Source: Bacillota bacterium
Lineage (GTDB): Bacteria > Bacillota_C > Negativicutes > Sporomusales > Sporomusaceae
Length of the DNA stretch: 11,548 bases
Direction: 5' to 3'
NCBI GenBank assembly: GCA_023441125.1
Contig: JAEZQV010000078.1
Coordinates: 1-11,548 of the forward strand
Part shown: in pieces, positions 6,068-11,548 of the stretch
Numbering within the stretch: the stretch's first letter is position 1
Layout of the letters: each line of letters starts with the position of its first letter
The notes under the pieces: model-generated
Seen by the model: the letters and a program-made list of their open reading frames with translations, nothing else
What the model was told of the DNA's origin: nothing
Database searches by the model: none
Made by a program: the position numbers and the translations under genes

Positions 6068-7012
6068 ATGCAAAATTTTGCCGGCATGTTCTTTTTGGCA
6101 GGCGCCTTTAGCCTGGCGGGAACCTCGGTGATTGCCGGACGTTTTGTCACCGGGGAACTGGGCACATTTACGATTGCCGCCGCCAGTCTGCTTTTTGCCC
6201 TGCTGGCGCTGTTGCCGCTTTGCGGCCGCAAACTGACCAGGTCCTTGCGGGCTATGACCGGCGCGGAATGGTGGCTGCTAGTATGGCAGGCACTGTTCGG
6301 GATTTTTTTGTTTCGGGTATTTTTACTGCAGGGACTGGTTCGCACCAATGCCGGCGAGGCCGGGATACTTACCGGTGTGACTCCGGCCGTTACGGCGCTC
6401 ATAGCCTGGCTGGTACTGAAAGAACCCCTGTCCAGGGTACGTTTGCTGGGGATTGCCGGCACTGTCGCCGGGATATTGGTGCTTGAGGGCATTCTTGCGC
6501 CGGCAGCCGGCATAACCCGCGAGCACTTGCTGGGGAATGCGCTGGTGGTATGTGCCGGTCTCTGTGAGTCCTTCTTCAATATACTTTCCCGGCTGCACAG
6601 CCTTAAGGCGGCTACCAGGCGGACACCGGCGCTGGACCCGTTGGTGCAAGCGACACTGGTGGTTTGGCTGGCTTGGCTGCTCTGTTTGGGACCTGCCCTC
6701 CTGGAGCAGCCGGGCGTGGCTTTGGCGGCCCTCAGCCTGACCGGCTGGGCGGCCCTGGTCTGGTACGGGCTGTTTGTTACGGCGCTGGCCTTTGTTTGCT
6801 GGTATGCGGGCATTAAGCGCTGTGACGCCGCCGTGGCGGCCGCATTTTCCGGGATGATGCCCTTTACCGCGCTCTTGCTGGCGGTTGCGCTGCTGGGAGA
6901 GCATCCCGCCTGGCAGCAGTGGCTGGGCGGTTTGCTGGTCATGCTGGGTATGGTGCTGACCGGCCTTAGCCAGACTGAGACCAAGTTGCAGGCTCAGTCG
7001 CAAGCACATTGA
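6068..7012 (+). CDS. EamA/DMT-superfamily exporter 1
   Basis: A 314-residue inner-membrane protein of the drug/metabolite transporter superfamily, with about ten hydrophobic helices arranged as two EamA repeats. The first repeat ends with G-I-L-T-G-V-T-P-A-V-T-A-L-I-A-W-L-V-L-K-E and the second with M-M-P-F-T-A-L-L-L-A-V-A-L-L-G-E-H-P, the paired helix-plus-acidic signatures of the family. A polar, basic stretch (around S-L-K-A-A-T-R-R-T) separates the halves. Such proteins export amino acids, purines or other metabolites; the substrate is not readable. ATG at 6068 has GAGGGGG with six-base spacing. Divergence from MocR-1 suggests MocR-1 activates or represses it in response to a vitamin B6 vitamer or amino compound (inference). 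Confidence 0.9.
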   Translation: MQNFAGMFFLAGAFSLAGTSVIAGRFVTGELGTFTIAAASLLFALLALLPLCGRKLTRSLRAMTGAEWWLLVWQALFGIFLFRVFLLQGLVRTNAGEAGILTGVTPAVTALIAWLVLKEPLSRVRLLGIAGTVAGILVLEGILAPAAGITREHLLGNALVVCAGLCESFFNILSRLHSLKAATRRTPALDPLVQATLVVWLAWLLCLGPALLEQPGVALAALSLTGWAALVWYGLFVTALAFVCWYAGIKRCDAAVAAAFSGMMPFTALLLAVALLGEHPAWQQWLGGLLVMLGMVLTGLSQTETKLQAQSQAH

Positions 7013-7035
7013 CAGGCGATATTTCCCCCGTGATA

Positions 7036-7064
7036 TTGACGAATCAGTAAAATTGGGGTATCTT
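7036..7064 (+). promoter_or_regulatory. Candidate promoter of exporter 2
   Basis: TTGACG (7036-7041) and TATCTT (7059-7064) are 17 bases apart in the 114-base gap between exporters 1 and 2, so exporter 2 may be transcribed independently. A small ACCAC-N4-GTGGT hairpin (7083-7096) lies in the predicted leader. No terminator is visible after exporter 1, so read-through is also possible. Confidence 0.45.
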
Positions 7065-7126
7065 GTCAGAAAGGGCTTTTGCACCACAGGGGTGGTTGCT
7101 GGCTGCAAGCGTAAAGGGGTGTTGGC

Positions 7127-8017
7127 TTGAGTGTCCTGAGTATAACCGGTGGATCAGACCGCTTGCGGGGTATAGTGCTGCTGGTATTGACCGCCGTGCT
7201 ATGGAGTACCAGCGGCCTGGGGATAAAGTGGATTGACTGGAATCCGATGGCCATTGCCGGGGCCCGGAGCGGGGTAGCGGCGGTGGTTATCTGGCTGGCT
7301 TTTCGCCGCGCGGCCTTCCGGTGGAATAAAGTATTGCTGTGCGGCGGCGTGGCCTACGCGGTCATGATGCTGAGCTTTGTCGCCTCGATTAAGCTGACCA
7401 CCGCCGCCAATGCCATTCTGCTGCAATATACCTCCCCGATTTATGTCGCCATTCTAGGGATGATTTTTTTAAAAGAGAAACCGGCTCTGTATGACTGGCT
7501 GACGATTGTCCTGACCGGCGGCGGGATGGTTCTGTTCTTTCAGGAGCAAATGTCGGAGGGGGGCTTTACCGGCAATCTGCTGGCCATCGGCAGCGGTTTG
7601 GCGATGGCGCTGATGGCTGTGTGTATGCGGCAGCAAAAAGACGGCTCGCCGTATGTTGCCGTACTGGCCGGCAATGTGATTACCTTTTTTTGCGGCTTGC
7701 CGTTTATGTTTGACGGTTCGCCGGGGGTAGGCGGCTGGACGGCCATTGTTGCGCTCGGCTGTTTTCAGCTGGGACTGGCGTATGTCCTGTATGCCGTGGC
7801 CATCAAATGGGTGGTAGCCCTGGAGGCGACCATTATTACCATGATTGAGCCGCTTCTTAACCCATTGTGGGTTTTTCTGCTGCTGGGCGAGTGGCCGGGG
7901 TTTTGGTCGCTGGTTGGCGGCGGCGTGATCCTGGCGGCTATAACGGCCCGGTATGTAATTCCGGCCTTGAAGCCTTCGCCGCCGGTTATGGCGGAAAAGC
8001 AATCGGCCGGCCAGTGA
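7127..8017 (+). CDS. EamA/DMT-superfamily exporter 2
   Basis: A 296-residue inner-membrane transporter with about ten transmembrane helices in two EamA repeats. The first repeat opens with V-L-L-V-L-T-A-V-L-W-S-T-S-G-L and closes with Q-Y-T-S-P-I-Y-V-A-I-L-G-M-I-F-L-K-E; the second closes with M-I-E-P-L-L-N-P-L-W-V-F-L-L-L-G-E. Both are typical of family members that move amino acids or related metabolites outward. It is clearly a different subfamily from exporter 1, so this is not a recent tandem duplication. TTG at 7127 is chosen because AAAGGGG (7113-7119) precedes it by seven bases and no better start lies before the first helix. It lies downstream of exporter 1 with its own candidate promoter, and faces MocR-2 tail to tail across a long hairpin. 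Confidence 0.88.
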   Translation: MSVLSITGGSDRLRGIVLLVLTAVLWSTSGLGIKWIDWNPMAIAGARSGVAAVVIWLAFRRAAFRWNKVLLCGGVAYAVMMLSFVASIKLTTAANAILLQYTSPIYVAILGMIFLKEKPALYDWLTIVLTGGGMVLFFQEQMSEGGFTGNLLAIGSGLAMALMAVCMRQQKDGSPYVAVLAGNVITFFCGLPFMFDGSPGVGGWTAIVALGCFQLGLAYVLYAVAIKWVVALEATIITMIEPLLNPLWVFLLLGEWPGFWSLVGGGVILAAITARYVIPALKPSPPVMAEKQSAGQ

Positions 8018-8037
8018 TTACCGCGCGTATAGGCTGC

Positions 8038-8083
8038 CAATAAAGTAAGGGAACTGCCGGAGGGCGGTTCCCTTACTTTATTG
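8038..8083. terminator. 21-bp bidirectional hairpin between exporter 2 and MocR-2
   Basis: Bases 8038-8058 pair with 8063-8083 (20 Watson-Crick pairs and one G-U) around a GGAG loop. The lower stem is A/T rich (CAATAAAGTAA against TTACTTTATTG), so transcripts from either side end the stem in a U-rich arm, although no separate U tract follows. It lies between two convergent stops and is best read as a shared terminator. Confidence 0.75.
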
Positions 8084-8096
8084 CTGCACCGGCATG

Positions 8097-9572
8097 CTAC
8101 CGGTTTGGCGAGTTAACCGCCTCGTTAAGCAGCTCGCACAGTATGGCCAGGGCTTGGGGTAAATCGTTGTCCGGCAGGTTGGTCCAGCAGATTCGCAAAT
8201 GGTTGGTCTCCGGCTCGCCCGGATAAAAAATCGAACCCGGGAGAAAATGAATGCCGCGCCGGTGCGCTTCCGGAATCAGGTGGTCGGTATTAATGCCTGT
8301 GGGCAGGGATAACCACAGATGGAGGCCGGCTGATTGCTGAGGACGGACAATGCGGGCGTCCAGGCGGCTGGCCAGTGTCTGCAGGACGTTTTGGCGACGC
8401 GTATCCAGAAAGCTGCTCATTTTGTTGATGGCTTTGAGCAGCTGCGGGTTCTGAAAAAACGGCAGCAGCGATTTTTGCAGCCACAGGGGAGAGCCGAGAT
8501 CGGCAATCGATTTGGCGGCCAGCAGCCGGTTGTAAATGCTCCCGTCGGCGGCCAGCACTCCCAGCCGGATGCCGGGAAACAGGAATTTGCTGAAGCCTTT
8601 CAGATAGACGACCCGTCCGTCGGTGTCCAGCGCCTTTAAGGGCGGCGGCAGAACGGCGTGTTTGATCCGGGCCATCTCCAGCTCGCGGTGGGGTTCGTCC
8701 TCCAGAATGAGAACGTTGTGCTCGCGGGCAAAGGCCAGCAAATCTTCGCGGCGGGACAGGGACATGATGGCGCCGGTGGGATTTTGCCCGGTAGGGACTG
8801 TGTAAATGGCTTTTAAGCGCCTGTGGGCCGCCAGGTCTTCCAGAATATCAACCCGTATGCCGTTGGCGTCCACAGGGATGGCCTGCAGGTTGGCGTGAGA
8901 CAGGCGGAAGGCGTCGATGGCGCCCGAAAAGCAGGGAGTCTCAATCGCAACGGTGTCGCCGGGACCGAGAAAAGTGCGGGCAAAGAGGTCGATGCCTTGC
9001 TGAGTGCCGTTGGTAACCAGTAGCTGGTGGGGCATAAGCCGGATCGACAGGCACTCCAGATAGCGGGTTAAGGCCAGAATGAACTCGGCGTCACCCTGAA
9101 ATTCGGCGTATTGGCCTAAAGCCTGCGGCCATTTTTCCAGCGTCTGGCGGATGGAGGCCTGAATTAACGGTGTGGGCAGCAGCGAATGATGCACGCTGGC
9201 TGAGGCTAAATCCAGGATGTGCGGCGGCAGGCGTACCGAGCTTTGGCTCCAGAAACTGGCCCGGGGCAGGTAATCGGTAAGGGAGAGCTGCCAGTCAAAC
9301 GGGGCTGCAGGGCCATTGCCGGCCGGTTTTAATTTCGGACTGCGCACAAAGGTGCCCTTGCCGCGGATGGTTTCCGTCAGGCCGGCATTATCAAGCAGTT
9401 TATAAACCTGATGGGCGGTCACCAGGCTGATGTTTAATTCTGCCGCCAGGTTCCGGACCGAGGGCAGCCGGAAAGCCGGCGCCAGCAAGCCGGAGCGGAT
9501 GCGCTGGGATATTTCCAGGTAGACTTGCTCGCGCAGGGAAACGGCGCTGTGGCGGTCTAGCAATATGTTCAT
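8097..9572 (-). CDS. MocR-family regulator 2 (GntR HTH fused to aminotransferase-like domain)
   Basis: A 491-residue GntR/aminotransferase fusion. Residues 1-78 form the winged helix (L-P-S-V-R-N-L-A-A-E-L-N-I-S-L-V-T-A-H-Q) ending in G-K-G-T-F-V. The PLP domain shows V-T-N-G-T-Q-Q-G (187-194), P-T-G-Q-N-P-T-G (260-267, with the cofactor-contacting Asn264), Lys329 in G-F-S-K-F-L-F-P, and Arg460 in H-L-R-I-C-W at the substrate-carboxylate position. Oddly, the Asp-x-x-Tyr motif reads D292-E-P-H295, with His in place of the Tyr that contacts the PLP hydroxyl. It keeps more aminotransferase residues than MocR-1 and so likely senses an amino acid. ATG at 9572 has GGAGG five bases ahead. It diverges from exporter 3 across a 104-base region holding three CTGTTATA boxes. 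Confidence 0.9.
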   Translation of the reverse strand: MNILLDRHSAVSLREQVYLEISQRIRSGLLAPAFRLPSVRNLAAELNISLVTAHQVYKLLDNAGLTETIRGKGTFVRSPKLKPAGNGPAAPFDWQLSLTDYLPRASFWSQSSVRLPPHILDLASASVHHSLLPTPLIQASIRQTLEKWPQALGQYAEFQGDAEFILALTRYLECLSIRLMPHQLLVTNGTQQGIDLFARTFLGPGDTVAIETPCFSGAIDAFRLSHANLQAIPVDANGIRVDILEDLAAHRRLKAIYTVPTGQNPTGAIMSLSRREDLLAFAREHNVLILEDEPHRELEMARIKHAVLPPPLKALDTDGRVVYLKGFSKFLFPGIRLGVLAADGSIYNRLLAAKSIADLGSPLWLQKSLLPFFQNPQLLKAINKMSSFLDTRRQNVLQTLASRLDARIVRPQQSAGLHLWLSLPTGINTDHLIPEAHRRGIHFLPGSIFYPGEPETNHLRICWTNLPDNDLPQALAILCELLNEAVNSPNR

Positions 9573-9608
9573 AAGTCCTCCAACTGTTATAATGGAAACT
9601 TGACTGTT

Positions 9609-9637
9609 ATAGTAAAATAATGGTTTTATATGAACAA
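9609..9637 (-). promoter_or_regulatory. Candidate MocR-2 promoter
   Basis: On the minus strand TTGTTC (complement of 9632-9637) and TACTAT (complement of 9609-9614) are 17 bases apart. The -10 overlaps the second CTGTTATA box and the first box lies just downstream, which would suit autorepression. Confidence 0.4.
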
Positions 9638-9643
9638 TATACT
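9638..9643 (+). promoter_or_regulatory. Candidate -10 of exporter 3
   Basis: TATACT lies 33 bases before the exporter 3 start. The sequence 17 bases upstream (AAATAA) is a poor -35, as expected for a promoter needing an activator bound at the direct repeats further upstream. The alternative -35, TTGACT (9600-9605), has no -10 at proper spacing. Confidence 0.35.
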
Positions 9644-9676
9644 ACATTGTTATATAACAGGAAAGAGGGGGAGAAC

Positions 9677-10606
9677 ATGTATATTGTGTATAGCCTCATG
9701 TGCTTAATTTTCGGCACAACATTTTTAGCCATTAAGATTGGCATAGATGCCGGCGCACCGCCGTTTCTTTTTGCCGGCACACGTTTTTTCCTCGCCGGCC
9801 TGCTCGCCCTTGGCACTGTTAAACTGCTGCGGGGAGAGACCGGGCTTAAACCGGAGCTGCGGCGGGATGTTTTCCTGGTGGGCACCTTTATGACCGCCAT
9901 TATGTTTGGCTGCCTATACTGGGGCGAAAAGTACATTTCGTCCAGTATTGCCGCGCTGTTGGCGGCCACAACGCCGCTGATGATCAGTATCGTCGAATGG
10001 TTTCAGGGGGTCAGGGACAACGTCCGGATTAAGAGCGCCGGTTTAGTACTGGCTTTTAGCGGGGTTACGGTGGCGGTGCTGCCGGCGCTGGGGATGGACG
10101 CCAGCCGGGAAGCCATCCTGGCGGTGCTGGTCATCCTGGCGGCTGAAGCCGGCTGTGTCTTTGGCGCAATGACCTCCAAAAAAGTGCTGGCGGCCGGGCT
10201 TGACCCGTTTGTGCTGAATGGCTGGCAAATGGTAGTTGGCGGCAGTATGCTGACCGTGTTGTCGCTGGTTACCGAACCGGCGGCGGCCGCCATCAATGGA
10301 CGGGTACTTTTTTCCTGGGCCTATCTGGTTGGCCTGGGCTCGCTGGCCGGGCACGGCTCCTACTACTGGCTGGTGCGCCGCGCCGGTCCGCTGCTGCCGT
10401 CCACCTGGACCTATATTTCCCCGGTCATTGCCCAGTTTGTCGGCTACTACGTTCTGGCCGAATATTTATCCGGGTATTCTTTTGCCGGGTTGGCTCTGGT
10501 GCTGAGCGGGATATATCTTGTGAGCCGGGCTGCCTGGGTTGAACAGTGGCTGAAAAACAACTGCCCCTTCGCCCGGCTTAGTAAGAAGGAGTCATCATCA
10601 GGGTAA
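9677..10606 (+). CDS. EamA/DMT-superfamily exporter 3
   Basis: A 309-residue inner-membrane transporter with about ten helices in two EamA repeats. It opens with the family pattern L-I-F-G-T-T-F-L-A-I-K-I-G, the first repeat ends around A-A-T-T-P-L-M-I-S-I-V-E-W, and the second around T-Y-I-S-P-V-I-A-Q-F-V-G-Y-Y-V-L-A-E, followed by a final helix and a short basic, Ser-rich cytoplasmic tail. Export of an amino acid or similar metabolite is the likely function; the substrate is unknown. ATG at 9677 is chosen over the upstream in-frame ATG at 9620 because GAGGGGG (9665-9671) precedes it and because the upstream stretch carries the operator. Paired divergently with MocR-2. Its last 29 coding bases overlap the 3' end of the LysR gene on the other strand. 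Confidence 0.9.
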   Translation: MYIVYSLMCLIFGTTFLAIKIGIDAGAPPFLFAGTRFFLAGLLALGTVKLLRGETGLKPELRRDVFLVGTFMTAIMFGCLYWGEKYISSSIAALLAATTPLMISIVEWFQGVRDNVRIKSAGLVLAFSGVTVAVLPALGMDASREAILAVLVILAAEAGCVFGAMTSKKVLAAGLDPFVLNGWQMVVGGSMLTVLSLVTEPAAAAINGRVLFSWAYLVGLGSLAGHGSYYWLVRRAGPLLPSTWTYISPVIAQFVGYYVLAEYLSGYSFAGLALVLSGIYLVSRAAWVEQWLKNNCPFARLSKKESSSG

Positions 10607-11468
10607 CGTCAATAAAAGCCTGCAGGGCGGGCGACAGCCACTTGTCTTTATGATAATGCACCTGGGCCGCAATATTAAAAGCAGGTCCGGCCCAGGGCAG
10701 CGCCACAAGCTGACCGGCCAGGAGTTCCTGTTCGACGGTAATGCGCGGCAAAAAGCCGATACCCCAGCCGTCACCGACAAATTTTTTGATTACCTCGTTG
10801 CTGCTTACCCCCATAACAGAGGCCGGTTTGGTGCCGGCCTGGGTAAGGATGCTGTCAAAGATCCGGCGATAACTGCAGCCGGTTTCGGTCAGGACCAGGG
10901 CCTGGCCATTCAAGTCGGCGGGCAGCACGGCGGTCTTTTTGGCCAGGTGATGAGTGGGGGCGGCAATAACGGCCATCGGTTCGGCAAACAGTACGTGGGT
11001 AATCAGTTCCTCTTCGTGGCTGGGGACACCGAGCATGAATACGAGATCAACGGAGTTTTTCCGGAGACGGTCACAGTAGTCGCGGCAGGTGTCAAAACGA
11101 ATATTAAGTTCCACTGCCGGATAACGCGAGCGAAATTCCTGAAATATCCTGGGAAGGCGGTAACTGCAGAGCGATTCGGGGGTGCCAACCGTGAGCGTCC
11201 CTTTGGGGAGGGGGGAATTGGTAATATAATCTTTAACCTCATCTGCCAGTTTGAGAATATGATCGGCATAGGTGTATAAATGCTCGCCGTCTTTGGTCAG
11301 CTTGATTTGTTTGCCTAAACGCTCGAAAAGCATGGTGCTCAGTTCGGCTTCGAGCGACTGGATCTGATTGGTGACGCTGGATTGCGCGTAGCCGAGAGCC
11401 TTGGCGGCTTTGGTAAAGCTAAGCAATTTTACGGTTGTGACAAAGGTCCGCAGTTGACGAAGCTCCAT
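10578..11468 (-). CDS. LysR-family transcriptional regulator
   Basis: A 296-residue LTTR. The N-terminal HTH (1-60) is canonical: M-E-L-R-Q-L-R-T-F-V, S-F-T-K-A-A-K-A-L-G-Y-A-Q-S-S-V-T-N-Q-I and the following E-x-x-L-x-x-x-L-F-E-R. A linker helix leads to a two-lobed periplasmic-binding-like effector domain starting at G-T-L-T-V-G-T-P-E-S-L (about residue 90) with E-T-G-C-S-Y-R-R around the interdomain cleft. ATG at 11468 is favoured by the family start M-E-L-R-Q and a GGTGA just upstream; an ATG at 11507 would add 13 unrelated residues. The effector is unknown. The gene overlaps exporter 3 tail to tail. The intergenic region toward the right edge suggests a divergently transcribed target outside the window. 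Confidence 0.92.
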   Translation of the reverse strand: MELRQLRTFVTTVKLLSFTKAAKALGYAQSSVTNQIQSLEAELSTMLFERLGKQIKLTKDGEHLYTYADHILKLADEVKDYITNSPLPKGTLTVGTPESLCSYRLPRIFQEFRSRYPAVELNIRFDTCRDYCDRLRKNSVDLVFMLGVPSHEEELITHVLFAEPMAVIAAPTHHLAKKTAVLPADLNGQALVLTETGCSYRRIFDSILTQAGTKPASVMGVSSNEVIKKFVGDGWGIGFLPRITVEQELLAGQLVALPWAGPAFNIAAQVHYHKDKWLSPALQAFIDVTLMMTPSY

Positions 11469-11510
11469 ATTTTCACCATCCATCTGATTTAATGAAGATA
11501 TCTGCAAGAA

Positions 11511-11544
11511 CTATCAATTATACCTATCAATAGTTTTATGATAG
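11511..11544. promoter_or_regulatory. LysR-type binding region and -10 of the LysR gene
   Basis: CTATCA (11524-11529) and TGATAG (11539-11544) form a perfect dyad with a 9-base spacer, containing the T-N11-A core of LTTR boxes. CTATCAAT is also directly repeated at 11511-11518 and 11524-11531. On the minus strand a perfect TATAAT (complement of 11517-11522) could be the LysR -10, so binding at the dyad would cover its -35 region and allow autorepression. Confidence 0.5.
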
Positions 11545-11548
11545 TATA

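Larger units (their letters stand above)
9584..9660. promoter_or_regulatory. Candidate MocR-2 operator: three CTGTTATA boxes
   Basis: CTGTTATA occurs at 9584-9591 and 9604-9611 in direct orientation, exactly 20 bases start to start, and once inverted as TATAACAG at 9653-9660. The third copy overlaps a perfect 12-base palindrome TGTTATATAACA (9648-9659). Direct repeats on one helix face, with an additional inverted box, fit the operators described for GabR/PdxR-type dimers. The location between MocR-2 and exporter 3 makes MocR-2 the likely ligand. Confidence 0.6.

Noticed and set aside
5776..6984. 402-codon open frame on the minus strand opposite exporter 1
   Set aside because: The product is a low-complexity Ser/Ala/Pro-rich sequence with no fold signature, and it lies antisense to a clear ten-helix transporter with a good ribosome binding site and overlaps the MocR-1 N-terminus. 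It is a by-product of codon bias.
6323..7108. 261-codon minus-strand frame opposite exporters 1 and 2
   Set aside because: Gln/Arg/Pro-rich translation without recognisable domain, wholly antisense to exporter 1 and its downstream gap.
6068..8017. Exporters 1 and 2 as a recent tandem duplication
   Set aside because: Both belong to the EamA fold but the sequences differ throughout, including the helix-end signatures and inter-repeat linker, so they are separate subfamilies rather than a fresh duplication.
1..11548. Mobile element, prophage, CRISPR array or tRNA gene
   Set aside because: No transposase or integrase, no terminal repeats, no regularly spaced repeats and no tRNA-like cloverleaf was seen on either strand.

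Overview
The window looks like a chromosomal segment of an anaerobic Gram-negative-walled Firmicute, most likely a Negativicute of the Sporomusaceae type. The reasons are the abundance of CCGGCC-type words in coding DNA, G-rich Shine-Dalgarno sequences (AAGGGGG, GAGGGGG) in front of GTG, TTG and ATG starts, and the presence of DUF1638 and DUF362/ferredoxin proteins that are common in anaerobes. The taxonomic call is an inference from style and gene content; there is no rRNA or other marker here. No phage, IS element, tRNA, CRISPR array or toxin-antitoxin pair is visible, and no gap between genes exceeds about 230 bases.

Left part (1-3300): the C-terminal end of an MFS sugar-porter-like transporter; a leftward DUF1638 gene with its own terminator; then, reading right, a small HD-domain phosphohydrolase-like gene and a DUF362 protein carrying two [4Fe-4S] ferredoxin motifs. 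A 16-bp perfect stem terminator separates this from the next block.

Middle part (3300-4540): a leftward HxlR-type regulator with an N-terminal cysteine, divergent from a flavodoxin-fold FMN reductase with a four-cysteine cluster. The arrangement resembles thiol-based HxlR switches that control a neighbouring flavoprotein reductase. The reductase promoter and the DUF362 promoter share a 12-base core at the -10 position, so the two redox genes may be co-regulated.

Right part (4540-11548): a cluster of three drug/metabolite (EamA) exporters, two MocR-type regulators (GntR DNA-binding domain fused to a fold-type I aminotransferase domain) and one LysR regulator. MocR-1 is divergent from exporter 1, which is followed by exporter 2 with its own promoter. 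MocR-2 is divergent from exporter 3, and the space between them holds three copies of CTGTTATA (two direct, exactly 20 bp apart, one inverted), a convincing candidate operator. The LysR gene runs leftward and overlaps the 3' end of exporter 3 by 29 bp; its own target is probably the divergent gene beyond the right edge, and an LTTR-like dyad lies at that edge.

Nothing here amounts to a wholly new system. The best leads are the MocR-2/exporter operator, the unusual PLP pocket of MocR-2 (His where Tyr is usual), and the probable HxlR/flavoprotein/DUF362 redox regulon.
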